64,000 nucleotides of DNA from Vibrio sp. ED004 (GCF_023206395.1 NZ_CP066149.1:2852001-2916000); one strand, 5' to 3'; positions 9,002 to 19,246 are shown, numbered from the stretch's first letter. The notes: a model not told the origin generated them from the letters alone. Made by a program: numbers and translations.

Positions 9002-10432
9002 ATGATGCGCCCACAATCTAATCATCACCCGCTCTGGGTACAGTGGGCGCAGCAGAACCCACATCAAACAGCGTTAGTGATTCCTAACCGCGCTTACACT
9101 TGGCAGCAAGTGTCTGTGCTGGTGAGTGAGTACCAACAACAGCTATCTCATCAAGGCCTATCTGCAGGTGATGTACTGACGATTGTCGGTAAGAACCAAG
9201 CTGAAGTGATTCCGGTTTATCTTGCCGCACTCAATTTGGGTGTGGTTTGTGCGTTTACCATGCCTCAGCCGAAAGCTCGTTTAACGCAGAAGCTTGAATC
9301 CCTCTATGGTCAGCTAGGCAGACGTTACCTTTGGCTATTAGATAGCTGTGGGTTAGATCATTCTGATGTTGTTGACCTCAAGACTGTATTGGTGACGCTA
9401 CCTTGCTTGAACGAAGTTAAGATCGATGGTGATGACAAACCAACAACACCGCAAAATCCTAATTTTAATCCTCAAAACCTTGCGAGCATCGTATTTACTT
9501 CTGGCTCTACCGGAAACCCGAAAGCGGTGGCTCACACGCTGCAGCAACACTTATGTTCAGCTCAGGGTTTACTCGACGTTTTCAGCTTTGAACAAGCTGA
9601 CACTTGGTTGCTTAGCCTACCTATGTACCATGTGTCAGGATTGGCGATTGTCCATCGTTGGTTGGCGGCTGGTGGCTGCATCAAAATAGGGTCAGGTAAG
9701 CTTGAGTCAGACATCGAAGGTTGCAGTCATGCCTCTTTAGTGGCTACTCAACTACATAGGTTATTGCAGAGTAAGCAAGCACTTACTCTAACTCATGTGC
9801 TTTTAGGCGGTAGCCATATCCCAGAAGCGCTAGGGCTTGAAGCTCAACAAATGGGCATTGAAACTTGGCTTGGATACGGCATGACAGAAGCGGCTTCAAC
9901 AGTGACCGCGAAGCAAGTCGATTCTAGTAATACTGCAGGTTTTGTTCTCGACCAACGCCAGTTGAAAATTGAAGATCAACGAATCTTTATTGGCGGAAAT
10001 ACGCTTGCTTCTGGTTATTACTATCAAGGTGATTTAACGCCACTGGTGGATGACCAAGGTTGGTTCGATAGCAAAGACCTCGGCGAATGGGATGGCGAAC
10101 AAGTATCGATTATTGGTCGTGCTGATAACCAGTTTATTTCTGGGGGAGAGAATATCCACTGTGAAGAAATTGAGCGAGCACTCAACCAATTACCTGAAGT
10201 TAAACAAGCCTTTGTGATCCCTATTGAAGACAGTGAATTTGGCTTTAGACCGATTGCGATCGTTGACTGTGATGAACTACCGACCAAAGACTGGTTTGCA
10301 AAACAGTTACAAGGGAGCTTAGAGCGATTCAAATTTCCTATCGAGTATTATCAAATGCCTGAGCAAGAGCAGCAGGGCATTAAGGTATCTAGGTCGGGCT
10401 TAAGATCTTGGTTGTTTCAGCATAGGAACTAG
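9002..10432 (+). CDS. menE: o-Succinylbenzoate-CoA ligase
   Basis: The 476-residue product is an ANL-family adenylating enzyme that activates o-succinylbenzoate as its CoA ester, the substrate of MenB. The P-loop-like FTSGSTGNPKAVAHT motif is at about 166-180, LPMYHVSG near 209, YGMTEAAST near 296, and the hinge and C-terminal SISGGENIHCEEIE-type segment (here FISGGENIHCEEIER) near 377-391. Two adjacent ATG codons open the frame; either could be used. It closes the menaquinone cluster. Confidence 0.93.
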   Translation: MMRPQSNHHPLWVQWAQQNPHQTALVIPNRAYTWQQVSVLVSEYQQQLSHQGLSAGDVLTIVGKNQAEVIPVYLAALNLGVVCAFTMPQPKARLTQKLESLYGQLGRRYLWLLDSCGLDHSDVVDLKTVLVTLPCLNEVKIDGDDKPTTPQNPNFNPQNLASIVFTSGSTGNPKAVAHTLQQHLCSAQGLLDVFSFEQADTWLLSLPMYHVSGLAIVHRWLAAGGCIKIGSGKLESDIEGCSHASLVATQLHRLLQSKQALTLTHVLLGGSHIPEALGLEAQQMGIETWLGYGMTEAASTVTAKQVDSSNTAGFVLDQRQLKIEDQRIFIGGNTLASGYYYQGDLTPLVDDQGWFDSKDLGEWDGEQVSIIGRADNQFISGGENIHCEEIERALNQLPEVKQAFVIPIEDSEFGFRPIAIVDCDELPTKDWFAKQLQGSLERFKFPIEYYQMPEQEQQGIKVSRSGLRSWLFQHRN

Positions 10433-10588
10433 AAAGCCGCACATCTCTGGAGGGTGTTTGTGGTTTGCTAGATTGGAAGACGGTTAGTTAATTTAGCAAT
10501 TAGATAGTTCAAAACAGAATTTATTATCTTTATAACCATCCATCATAATAAGCCCTATAAATAACGGATTATAGAATAAGGTCTTATT

Positions 10589-10753
10589 ATGAAAATTGCC
10601 CTCATCATTGCGGTTTTACTGCAGATAGGCCAAGCAGTGACTTCGTCTGGGCTTACGCGATCGTTGGCAGAGCTCACCGCATTTGTATTGGTTGTGGTAC
10701 TTGTTTTGATGAAAAGAGAGAGCAAGAAGAGTGATAAGCCCCTGTTTGGATAG
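10589..10753 (+). CDS. Small membrane protein, 54 residues
   Basis: A short ORF from ATG 10589 encodes a protein with two hydrophobic stretches (residues 2-12 and about 30-44) and a basic C-terminus (MKRESKKSDKP). It is preceded by AAGG and followed 30 bp later by a clear terminator, which argues that it is a real transcription unit. I do not recognise the family; an inner-membrane location is inferred from hydrophobicity only. Confidence 0.55.
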   Translation: MKIALIIAVLLQIGQAVTSSGLTRSLAELTAFVLVVVLVLMKRESKKSDKPLFG

Positions 10754-10782
10754 TAGTTTAGTCAATATAGATGACAAACGAT

Positions 10783-10812
10783 AAAGGCAAAGCCCATACG
10801 AGCTTTGCCTTT
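10783..10812. terminator. Bidirectional Rho-independent terminator
   Basis: A perfect 11 bp stem AAAGGCAAAGC / GCTTTGCCTTT with an 8-base loop and T tract lies between the small ORF and the convergent yeiH-like gene, so it can serve both. Confidence 0.8.
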
Positions 10813-10859
10813 TTGTTTTGTTGTTCGCCATTTTTACGAGCGGCTAAGTTTTAGGTAGA

Positions 10860-11780
10860 TTAAGCGAGGGTTAACCAAGCTAACGAACCTGTAGAAATCA
10901 TCACCCACATCGAAATACCAAACATCAATGGCTTTGGTCCGGCCGCTTTCAGTTTCTCTACAGAGATGCCACAGCCAATCAAGAATAGACACACAACCAA
11001 CGCACGCTTAGACACATCAAAGATCCCCTGATACACCATCTCAAACTGTGGCAATAAGTCACTGACAGCGATAGCAGCGCAGTAGAAGAAAATGAAGTAA
11101 GGAATCGTAATCTTCTTTTGATCGTTCTTGAAGATCATCGAGCTGACCAAAGCGATTGGGATTATCCAAAGTGCACGAGCGAGCTTCAATGTGGTCGCTG
11201 TCGTCAGTGCTTCTTCGCCATACGCTGAAGCCGCGCCAACTACAGAAGATGTGTCGTGAATCGCGATGGCTGCCCAAGTTCCGAATGTTTGTTGGCTGAG
11301 TTCAAGCGCGTGACCAATCATCGGGAACAAAAATAGAGCGACCGAGTTCAACACGAATACAGTGGCTAACGCCAAGCCAATCTGTTCATCGTCTGCTTTA
11401 ATCGCAGGTGCCACAGCTGCTATCGCACTACCACCACAAATCGCGGTACCAGAAGAGATAAGGTAGCCCGTTGTGCGGTCTAGTCCCATTCGTTTCGCCA
11501 AGAACCAACCAATGACTAGTGTGCCAATGATGGTCGTGACAATCAAACCGATACCGTCGCCTGTTACTGCCAGTGCTTTTTCAAACTGAATACCAAAACC
11601 TAAGCCGACAATCGAGTAGGCCAAGAGCTTCTTGGTGAGCTTGCCTACTTCTAGGTGCTCAGGGACTAAACCTAAACTCGCAAGAAGGAAACCGATCACG
11701 AGTGCCGTTGGTGAACTCACCCATGGGGTTAAGCAAAACAGAGCAGCAAGATAAAATGGAACAGACTTTTTTAGATTCAT
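10860..11780 (-). CDS. YeiH-family (UPF0324) putative sulfate exporter / permease
   Basis: The 306-residue protein is hydrophobic throughout, with about ten predicted membrane segments. Motifs typical of the UPF0324/YeiH family are [46 protein letters not shown] at about 107-125, and [16 protein letters not shown] at about 172-187. Family members are annotated as putative sulfate or related anion exporters, but the substrate is not shown by the sequence. It is alone on its strand and no LysR regulator lies beside it. Confidence 0.85.
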   Translation of the reverse strand: MNLKKSVPFYLAALFCLTPWVSSPTALVIGFLLASLGLVPEHLEVGKLTKKLLAYSIVGLGFGIQFEKALAVTGDGIGLIVTTIIGTLVIGWFLAKRMGLDRTTGYLISSGTAICGGSAIAAVAPAIKADDEQIGLALATVFVLNSVALFLFPMIGHALELSQQTFGTWAAIAIHDTSSVVGAASAYGEEALTTATTLKLARALWIIPIALVSSMIFKNDQKKITIPYFIFFYCAAIAVSDLLPQFEMVYQGIFDVSKRALVVCLFLIGCGISVEKLKAAGPKPLMFGISMWVMISTGSLAWLTLA

Positions 11781-11865
11781 TGTGTTTAGAGTCTTGTTTG
11801 GTTGTGGCGTTATTATGATGAGACCACTATACGTTCAATAAAATGATAAGTAAGTCTAAATGAAT

Positions 11866-11900
11866 TGAACAAACGTTAAGGAAAACTTAACGTTTGTTCA
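11866..11900 (-). terminator. Long hairpin downstream of the MFS-acyltransferase gene
   Basis: A perfect 15 bp inverted repeat (TGAACAAACGTTAAG and its complement) with a 5-base loop lies 27 bp beyond the stop of the gene ending at 11927. The T tract on the minus strand is weak, so the hairpin could also be an operator for the YeiH-like gene. Confidence 0.6.
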
Positions 11901-11926
11901 GCTGATATGAATAAAGAGTTGGTTAT

Positions 11927-13801
11927 TTAGCGTAGTGAGCCGCGAAGGTCATACACTGACTGTCGAAGAGTTTCACAAGATGCTTGTTTAGGTGAAATAG
12001 GCTCGCCAGCTTCTATCTCTAACTTGGTCCAGAAGCGAGTTGGTAACCCTTTGCAGGCACGACCTTTGTAACGACTAAAGTAACTGCCCCATAATCCTTT
12101 GAGAGCCATTGGAATCACTGGGACAGGGGAGCGTTTGATAATCAGCTCCATACCACGCATGAACTCAGCAACTTCTCCATCAGAGGTTAACTTTCCTTCT
12201 GGGAAAATGCACACGATATGGCCTTCATGCAAGGCACGCTCTACTTCTTTAAAAGCGTTTCGAATCGAGTTGCGGTTGGTCGCGGAGATTGGAATAACCC
12301 CTGCTCTTTTCAAGAAGCGTCGAATTGGCGGCAACTTGGTGTAATCCTCTTCCATCACAAAACGGATCAAGCGAGGGCAAACCGCACTCAGCAGCAGTGC
12401 ATCCATATAACTCACATGGTTGCAGACAATCAACGCGCCGCCTTTTTCTGGCAGGTGATGTAAGTTCTTATGTTTAACTCGGTACATGGTGTGAGTGACC
12501 ACCCACGTAAAAAAGCGGAAAGCGTAGATAGGCACCTGATAAAACAGGTACAGCATCACCAAAGTGTTGCCTATCGCGAGCAACGCGAACAGCTGTGGAA
12601 TAGAAAGCTCTAGAACACTAAGGCAAACAATACCTAAAACCGCACTTCCCACCATGAACAGTGAGTTATAAATATTGAGTCCGGCAATCACTTGGGCACG
12701 TTCATCTGGCTTGGCACGTAACTGCATCAGTGAATACAGAGGAACAATAAAGATACCACCAGAGATACCCAGTAGCAGAAGGTAAGCAAACAGTGGCCAA
12801 AGTTCTGAGTGGGTGACGAATTGGTGGAAAGAGCTAAAGTCAGGCAAAGACTCCGGAATGGATATCGCCATCAAAAGACCGAAGATCGAGATACCTAAGC
12901 TGCCCATTGGCACGATGCCGATTTCAATTCGGTGATTAGATAACTTATCGCAAGCCAAAGAGCCGATTGCAATGCCTACCGAGAACAATGCCAGTAAAAA
13001 GGCGACTGAGCTTTCAGTGCCATTTAGATGCAGTTTGGTGAAGTTGGGAAACTGAGTTAGGTAAGCCGCACCAAGGAACCAGAACCAGCTGATAGACATC
13101 AGTGCTCGAAAGGTCGGGCGGTCTTTTTTGGCAATCGCCAGTGTCGCGCGAGTTAGTTTTACAGGCTGCCACTTTACTTTAAGGTCTGGTGCATTACTTG
13201 GCGCTTGTGGGATAAAGCAGCTTGATACATAGCCAAGCACAGCGAATGAAACAATACACACCGCAGCAATGAGCTTCGCGCCTTCTTCAGACGCAATGAT
13301 GCCTGCGCCTAGAGTACCAATCAGGATCGCCAAGAATGTACCTGTCTCGACAAGAGCATTACCTGATACCAGTTCTTTTGTTTTTAACTGTTGTGGAAGC
13401 AGGGCGTATTTCACCGGGCCAAAGAAAGCACTTTGCGTTCCCATAAGGAATAGGAGCAGAAGTAATATTCCGTAGCTTTCGTAAATAAAGCCGATCGCAC
13501 CCAGTGACATAATCACTACTTCAAGGAGCTTAACTTTACGGATAAACCACGATTTTTCGTATTTGTCGGCCAGTACACCGGCTAAAGCAGAGAATAGGAA
13601 GAAGGGCAGAATAAAAAGGCCTGCGGCCAAATTAATGAATAGATTGCTAGAAATAGGCAGCGTGTCTACGCTTGCGAAAGCAACAAACAGTAACAGGACA
13701 TTTTTGAATATGTTGTCGTTAAAGGCTCCTAGAAATTGGGTAATAAAGTAGGGGAGGAACCTTTTTTGCGTTAACAGCGAAGATTGGCTGCTGTTGTTCA
13801 T
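11927..13801 (-). CDS. MFS lysophospholipid transporter fused to PlsC-type acyltransferase
   Basis: The 624-residue product has an N-terminal MFS domain (about 1-425, twelve hydrophobic segments, opening FLPYFITQFLGAFNDNIFKN as in LplT) and a C-terminal glycerolipid acyltransferase domain. The acyltransferase motifs are NHVSYMD (HX4D) near residue 447 and FPEGKLTSDG near 524. In E. coli LplT flips lysophospholipid inward and Aas reacylates it; this protein joins the transporter to the acyltransferase but lacks the acyl-ACP synthetase part of Aas, so it would need acyl-ACP or acyl-CoA from elsewhere. It lies 17 bp downstream of a TetR gene on the same strand, probably one operon. Confidence 0.88.
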   Translation of the reverse strand: MNNSSQSSLLTQKRFLPYFITQFLGAFNDNIFKNVLLLFVAFASVDTLPISSNLFINLAAGLFILPFFLFSALAGVLADKYEKSWFIRKVKLLEVVIMSLGAIGFIYESYGILLLLLFLMGTQSAFFGPVKYALLPQQLKTKELVSGNALVETGTFLAILIGTLGAGIIASEEGAKLIAAVCIVSFAVLGYVSSCFIPQAPSNAPDLKVKWQPVKLTRATLAIAKKDRPTFRALMSISWFWFLGAAYLTQFPNFTKLHLNGTESSVAFLLALFSVGIAIGSLACDKLSNHRIEIGIVPMGSLGISIFGLLMAISIPESLPDFSSFHQFVTHSELWPLFAYLLLLGISGGIFIVPLYSLMQLRAKPDERAQVIAGLNIYNSLFMVGSAVLGIVCLSVLELSIPQLFALLAIGNTLVMLYLFYQVPIYAFRFFTWVVTHTMYRVKHKNLHHLPEKGGALIVCNHVSYMDALLLSAVCPRLIRFVMEEDYTKLPPIRRFLKRAGVIPISATNRNSIRNAFKEVERALHEGHIVCIFPEGKLTSDGEVAEFMRGMELIIKRSPVPVIPMALKGLWGSYFSRYKGRACKGLPTRFWTKLEIEAGEPISPKQASCETLRQSVYDLRGSLR

Positions 13802-13818
13802 TGTCTTTCCTTGGATGA

Positions 13819-14409
13819 TTACCAGTTGGTTAAGTAGTTTGAGACTAGGTTATTGATCAGCTCTTTACCATCAATGGGCTCAGAGGCGAAAAATTTATCA
13901 TCAACGCTAAGAAGAGTAATTCCGTGTACTCCAGACCATAATACACGACTGGCTTTAACAACTTCGCTTTTAGTATGTTCAGGAGCAATCGCTACTAGCA
14001 ACTGTTCTAGCATGCCTGTCATTCTATCGATGCGATTTGATTGCCATTCAGGAAGGTTTTCACCGTTCATGTTGTGCTCAAAGATAAGCTGCCAACGGTG
14101 AGGGTTTCTCTGTGCAAAATCGTGGTAGCAGTAGGCAAGGTTGAATAGAGCTTGTTGAGGATTGCTCGATTGTTCAACAGCTACAGCAGATTCTGACGCC
14201 AGTTCATCTAATGTTTGAGCTACCACATGTAAAAGCAGTAGGTTGTAGTTACCGAATACATTCACTAACGTACTTGGAACGTAACCAATCATATTGGCAA
14301 TTTTACGTAGACTTAACTCGTGATAAGAGTGCTCTTCTAAGAAGTCGGTCACCGTTTTTAAGGTTAATTGCACTAATTGTTCGCGAGTATGATCGTTTCG
14401 TCTTGCCAT
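13819..14409 (-). CDS. TetR-family transcriptional regulator
   Basis: The 196-residue protein has a TetR-type N-terminal helix-turn-helix: LRKIANMIGYVPSTLVNVFGN at about 34-54, followed by a helical ligand domain with the WxxGVHGI segment near residue 157 seen in the TetR_C WHG-type proteins. It is directly upstream of the MFS-acyltransferase gene, which suggests local autoregulation and control of membrane lipid recycling. An imperfect inverted repeat (GAACATCGTTC type) at about 14428-14438 upstream of its start is a candidate operator. Confidence 0.85.
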   Translation of the reverse strand: MARRNDHTREQLVQLTLKTVTDFLEEHSYHELSLRKIANMIGYVPSTLVNVFGNYNLLLLHVVAQTLDELASESAVAVEQSSNPQQALFNLAYCYHDFAQRNPHRWQLIFEHNMNGENLPEWQSNRIDRMTGMLEQLLVAIAPEHTKSEVVKASRVLWSGVHGITLLSVDDKFFASEPIDGKELINNLVSNYLTNW

Positions 14410-14605
14410 GGGTACTTTCTATTAAATGAACATCGTTCAATATTTTAATGCTGCCCCAGAGTGCCGTCAATCCCTTCGCTAATTTAGTAATCAATTAATA
14501 GCCGCAATATTATGATACATGTGTAAACACAGTGAATATTTCATTGTTCTTTGTTAACGAGTATGATTAAGGTGTCGAAAGATAAAAAACCTATAAAGGA
14601 TAATA

Positions 14606-15514
14606 ATGAAACGATTTTTCTCACTAGTCGCGATCCTGTTGGTAACAGTCGCGGTGACGCCAATCGCGGAAGCGAAAAAGTTTGGTGGTGGTAAGTCATT
14701 TGGCAAAAGCTTTAAAACGGCTCCAGCACCAAAACAACAAAACACGAATTCGATCCGTCAAGATCAAACGGGTAAGAACACAGCAGCTAACTCTAGCCGT
14801 AAAGGGCTTATGGGCGGTATGCTAGGTGGTTTACTTGCGGGTGGTCTATTAGCAGCATTCTTTGGTGGCGCATTTGAAGGTATCCAGTTCATGGATATTC
14901 TGATCATGGGTCTGATTGCTTTCCTTGCGTTCAAATTCCTACGCGGAATGTTGGGTGCGAAGCAGGGCTCAATGAATCAGCAGAATGCACGTGGCCAACA
15001 GCCAGCATTCGGCGGCATGGGTCAGAACAAGTTTGAACAACCTAAGCAACAACCAAATGTTCATAACTTCGAGCAAGCACAACCTCAATCACAAGGCACT
15101 GCTGGTGGCTTCGGTTTTGGTGCACAAAGCGATGTTCCACATAACTACCCACCGGGCTTTGATCAAGCGGCATTCATCAATGGTTCTCGTGAGCACTACC
15201 GTACACTACAAGGTGCATGGAACCACAACGAGCTAAACACGATTGAAGAATACGTATCTCCAAGCCTATTTGAAGACCTAAAAGCTGAGCGTAATAAGCT
15301 AGACGGTGATCAGCACACAGACGTAATGTACGTTGATGCTGAAATCGTTCGTGCAGACCACGATGGTAGCAAAGCACAGCTAAGCCTTCAGTTTAGTGGT
15401 CGTTACCGTGACACTGCGGATGGCGTTGAAGAAGATATCACAGATATCTGGCACCTAGAGCGTGACCTAATAACTGACAATGCACCTTGGTTAATTGTTG
15501 GTATTCAAGGCTAA
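14606..15514 (+). CDS. Tim44-like domain inner-membrane protein
   Basis: The 302-residue product starts with a signal or anchor sequence (residues 1-23, ending EAKKFGGG), then a low-complexity Gly/Lys/Gln region, two hydrophobic segments (about 72-92 and 95-112, LLAGGLLAAFFGGAFEG and ILIMGLIAFLAFKFLRG), a Gln/Gly/Asn-rich linker and a C-terminal Tim44-like domain (about 180-302). This architecture is widespread in proteobacteria, function unknown. SD AAAGGA precedes the ATG. It is monocistronic with a strong terminator, after which an IS has landed. Confidence 0.85.
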   Translation: MKRFFSLVAILLVTVAVTPIAEAKKFGGGKSFGKSFKTAPAPKQQNTNSIRQDQTGKNTAANSSRKGLMGGMLGGLLAGGLLAAFFGGAFEGIQFMDILIMGLIAFLAFKFLRGMLGAKQGSMNQQNARGQQPAFGGMGQNKFEQPKQQPNVHNFEQAQPQSQGTAGGFGFGAQSDVPHNYPPGFDQAAFINGSREHYRTLQGAWNHNELNTIEEYVSPSLFEDLKAERNKLDGDQHTDVMYVDAEIVRADHDGSKAQLSLQFSGRYRDTADGVEEDITDIWHLERDLITDNAPWLIVGIQG

Positions 15515-15575
15515 TTCCAAGATTTAACTCAACATCAATATGATGTAGTTATTCGGAATGACACCAAATAATTGA

Positions 15576-15605
15576 AAGCCCCTGCTGAGAAATCAGCAGG
15601 GGCTT
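15576..15605 (+). terminator. Rho-independent terminator, interrupted by IS copy 1
   Basis: A 13 bp perfect stem AAGCCCCTGCTGA / TCAGCAGGGGCTT with loop GAAA. The T tract is split: the IS begins right after CTT and the run of T resumes at about 16922 beyond the IS. Confidence 0.85.
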
Positions 15606-15673
15606 AATTATATGGTCCGCCTCACTCTCAAGCCCTTAAGCTTAGAGTAGGCTCTCAGAATGAGGTGAACCAT

Positions 15674-16686
15674 ATGTCTTCTATTCATATTTTAGGTATC
15701 GACCTAGGTAAACACTGCTTCCATGCTATCGCACATAACCGTTGTGGGGTGGAGGTGCTTCGTCGTAAATTTAATCGCAATCAACTCTTAATCTTTCTTA
15801 GTAAAATAGAACCAACAACTATTGCTTTCGAAGCTTGTGGCGGTGCTCATTGGCTTGCTCGAAAGTGTGGTGAGCTTGGTCATCAACCCCGACTTATTCC
15901 TCCTCAGTATGTAAAGCCTTATGTCAAAGGCAATAAAAATGATTTCATCGATGCTTCAGCGATCGCAGAGGCTGCGAGTCGACCGACCATGAGATTTGTG
16001 GCTGTAAAAGTGAAGAGGCTCAAGTCATCGCAGCGATTCATCGAGTCAGAGATAGTTATATCAAGGAGAGAACCGCCACTATGTCGCGGATCGGCGCGAT
16101 CTTACTTGAGTTTGGCCTTAGCTTTCCCAAAGGGCATGCAAAGATGAAGTCTCTGTTTCAATGGTTAGCAGAACAAACAGTATCACTACCAAAAAGCTTG
16201 CTATGTGAATTGATATCTATCCATGAACACTACAAGTACCTCAATGAACAAATCAAAACCCAAGATATCAAGCTTCAAACTATTGTTGATAATAACGAAA
16301 GTGCTCAATTATTAAAAACTATCCCTGGAATTGGCGATCTTACCTCCACATTGTGTATTGCTGATGTAAGCTCTCCGAGTAACTTCACCAATGGCCGCGA
16401 GATGGCGGCTTGGTTGGGACTTGTACCAAGGCAATTCTCAACGGGAGGAAATACCAAGCTACTTGGTATGAGTAAACGAGGAAATAAGCACCTCAGAACT
16501 CTGTTTATCCATGGCGCAAGAGCTGTACTCTCTAGGCTAGAGACGACAGGGAAAGTGTTTGGAGAGTGGCTTGTGAACCTACGAGCCACCAAACCATTTA
16601 ATGTAGTGGTAGTTGCATTAGCCAACAAGCTAGTGAGGATAGCTTGGGCGGTGTTATACCACCGCCAAGCTTTTAAGGCTGTTTAG
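15674..16686 (+). pseudogene. IS110-family transposase, one frameshift
   Basis: The first part (from ATG 15674, SD GAGGTG) has the DEDD RuvC-like catalytic start GIDLGKHCFHA and FEACGGAHWLARK and KGNKNDFIDASAIAEA; the second part (frame of 16081-16686) has the Tnp_20 segment LLKTIPGIGDLTS and the conserved serine region AAWLGLVPRQFSTGGNTKLLGMSKRGNKHLR. The two parts lie in different frames; one extra A in the run at about 16006-16009 would join them in a protein of about 338 residues. The second IS copy has the same break. A -1 slip on GTA AAA would also restore it, so programmed frameshifting is possible. Confidence 0.8.
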
Positions 16687-16908
16687 CTATAACCAAGTTT
16701 GCAACGCCAATGAACGTGATGACAAAAACGGTCAATCGGCCAGATTAAGAACCTGACACAAAAAATAGCAATCAATGCTTTGGGCTTTTTAAGGATAATC
16801 TGGCGCGGATATCATCGTGGAGCTGGGAAGCTAGTGCTCCCAACAAGGACTCCGAATACATTAGCGCAAACCAACTCCGTTATTACTTAATTGTAGTTGC
16901 AATAACGG
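16687..16908 (+). ncRNA. Candidate bridge/seek RNA region of the IS110-like element
   Basis: About 220 bp of noncoding DNA lies between the transposase stop and the right inverted repeat, the position where IS1111-group elements encode their target-choosing RNA. It contains GGGCTTTTT at 16782-16790. The joined target flank of both copies is also GGGCTT followed by T's, so this could be a target guide. That this region is transcribed is inference. Confidence 0.45.
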
Positions 16909-16928
16909 GGCGGACCATACATTTTTGT

Positions 16929-18217
16929 GGTTCATCGCGGATTAGCGGGAACTAAAAACAAAAAAACGGTAGTAAGTGATATGGTTTAGTCGCCAAACAA
17001 AAATCATACACAAACTACCGTTTTCATGCCGAATCATACTTTCCTATCTTCATTCTGGGAAGGCTTTAAAATAGTAAAGTCTCACCAGACAGCATCACTT
17101 GTTACACTAACTCTTAAACCTAATTCTGAGGCTAAATGCCTTTGCGGTCTTGAAGCTGAGGCTATCCATGAGTATCAATGGCGTCATGTGAAAGAGGCCA
17201 TGTTGTTCAATGTTCCTGTTGAGCTTTCCGTTCAAACTCGAAGGATCAAGTGTCGTGACTGCGGCATAAAAACAGAGTTTCTATCTTGGTTAGAGCCTTA
17301 TGCTCGTATAACGACGCGTCTAAAAAGCTATATAGAACAACTACTGCCTCTTCTTCCCATTAAGCATATCTCCCAGTTAACGAGCGTTCATTGGCACACC
17401 ATTAAAGAGATAGATAAACGTCGACTTCGCCAAGTGGTACCGTCAGTGAAATGGGAAGGGCTAAGGCAACTCGTCATGGACGAGCCATCTTTAAAGGGCA
17501 CCGATATGCCACAGTCATCGCTGATGCTAAGACTCACCAAGTCATTTGATAGGGTTAGGTCGTAGCCGCAAGGACATACGACCGTTTTTCGAGCAGTTAG
17601 GCAAGCATGGTAACAATATCGAAGCGGTCGCAATGGACATGAATACGGCTTTTGACCTTGAAGTTCAAGCGCACTGCCCGAATGCAAAAATCGTTTACGA
17701 CTTATTCCATGTTGTTGCTAAGTTCGGTCGTGAGGTGATGGATAGAGTCAGAGTCGACCAAGCTAACAAACTCAAGCAGGATAAAAAAGCGAGGCAATGG
17801 GTGAAGCGCTCACGCTGGGTACTGCTGAAAAACAGAGGTAATTTAAATGCACGACAAGATAGCTATCTTACTGAAATATTGAATATCAATAAGGACTTGA
17901 TGGCCACTTATATACTCGGCTCACAACTCAAAGAGCTTTGGTACTGTAAATCAGAAGCACATGCTAAGGGGCTCTGGGAGGTATGGTGGGCACAAGTGCA
18001 AGAGAGTGGAATTAAGCCATTGAAAGAGTTTGCACGAAAACTGAGGCCTTATCTTCACGGTATTATTGCATCGGCAACTTATCCGCTCAACACCTGCACA
18101 TTGGAAGGGATAAACAACAAAATAAAGTTAATCAAGCGAATGGGGTATGGATATCGAGATACAGACTACTTCTTCTTGAAGATAAAAGCGGCTTTCCCCG
18201 GAAAGCCGCGATGAACC
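16929..18217 (+). mobile_element. ISL3-family insertion sequence, decayed
   Basis: Terminal inverted repeats beginning GGTTCATCGCGG occur at 16929 and, inverted, end at 18217. Flanking 8 bp ATTTTTGT (16921-16928) and TTTTTTGT (18218-18225) agree at seven positions and look like the 8 bp target duplication usual for ISL3. The element landed in the T tract at the right edge of the IS110-like copy 1. Confidence 0.85.
17026..18214 (+). pseudogene. ISL3-family transposase, frameshifted
   Basis: The N-terminal half has the ISL3 zinc-binding region (CLCGLEAEAIHEY and IKCRDCGIKTEF) and helix-turn-helix (about residues 110-140). The C-terminal half, in another frame from about 17546, has the DDE parts: the AMDMNTAFDLEVQAHCPNAK motif, YDLFHVVAKFG and the final STYPLNTCTLEGINNKIKLIKRMGYGYRDTDYFFLK-type segment with the acidic residue. 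Around 17478-17555 at least two small deletions break the frame, so the gene is not functional as it stands. Confidence 0.85.
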
Positions 18218-18440
18218 TTTTTTGTGTCCGGTTGTTTGGAAGTGTAAATTTTAAGAAGGGCGGATGCTTTCAGCTTACAGAATATGCAGTTCTGTCGATA
18301 TTCGCGTTTGTAATAAAAGTATCATCACGACAATTATTTAGAGTGATACTTTGTGCTAATGGTGAGTTAAGCTGAACGTAAGTTACTCATTCTATTTAGA
18401 TATTCAATCGGGGTATCTAACCGAAATAGAGGTGTTAATC

Positions 18441-18599
18441 GTGACGACTGAGTTTTTCGAGCCGATACTAGAACCTGAAATACCACTACAGCAGAAACAA
18501 CAAATAGCGGATGAGTGTGAGGAGTATGTATCAACAAACTGCTTAGGTTGCGCTGCTTACTTGGTATGTGAACGCCACATGGAAGTCTGGAGAGACTGA
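18441..18599 (+). CDS. Small cysteine-containing hypothetical protein, 52 residues
   Basis: A GTG at 18441 preceded by AGAGG opens a 52-codon frame. The product is acidic and ends with NCLGCAAYLVCERHMEVWRD, whose CLGC plus a further C-x2-H pair could bind metal. No family is recognised. It is the only coding candidate in the stretch between the ISL3 element and the tRNA array; the remainder (18226-18440 and 18600-18737) shows no feature I can support. Confidence 0.45.
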   Translation: MTTEFFEPILEPEIPLQQKQQIADECEEYVSTNCLGCAAYLVCERHMEVWRD

Positions 18600-18737
18600 G
18601 CGCTCAGTGATCTTAAAGAGATTCAATCTTGTTGTGACATCGACGGATAGAAGTTTGAAGTGTTGAACTTAGACAGAAGCGACTTTAAGTCTAACCTTGA
18701 TAAGGCAGGGCTTACCAATAAAGCGTTCAGAAACGAA

Positions 18738-18764
18738 AAAAGCCAACTCAATTAGTTGGCTTTT
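18738..18764 (-). terminator. Terminator of the tRNA-Tyr operon
   Basis: An 11 bp perfect stem AAAAGCCAACT / AGTTGGCTTTT with a 5-base loop lies 24 bp beyond the 3' end of the last tRNA on the minus strand, followed by a T tract in that direction. Confidence 0.85.
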
Positions 18765-18787
18765 CGATTTTCCAATTAAGGAGAATA

Positions 18788-18872
<85 letters not shown>

Positions 18873-18974
18873 AGGGTGTGTCTTACTCTTCACAAAGTAA
18901 GCCTAAATTGATGTTTTCCCATAAGCCCATCAACTAGGTTGTTCTCTTAACTCTCGAAAGAGGTAAGAAGAATA

Positions 18975-19059
<85 letters not shown>

Positions 19060-19161
19060 AGGGTGTGTCTTACTTTTCACAAAGTAAGCCTAAATTGATG
19101 TTTTCCCATAAGCCCATCAATCAGGTTGTTCTCTTAACTCTCGAAAGAGGTAAGAAGAATA

Positions 19162-19246
<85 letters not shown>

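Larger units (their letters stand above)
15606..16922 (+). mobile_element. IS110-family (IS1111-like) insertion sequence, copy 1
   Basis: The element is defined by comparison with the second copy at 24809-26119. Subterminal inverted repeats TATGGTCCGCC (15611-15621) and GGCGGACCATA (16909-16919) bound it, with a few bases shared by both copies outside them. Subterminal repeats and a long noncoding segment after the transposase gene are features of the IS1111 group. Exact ends are uncertain by a few bases because the flanks are T-rich. Confidence 0.85.
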
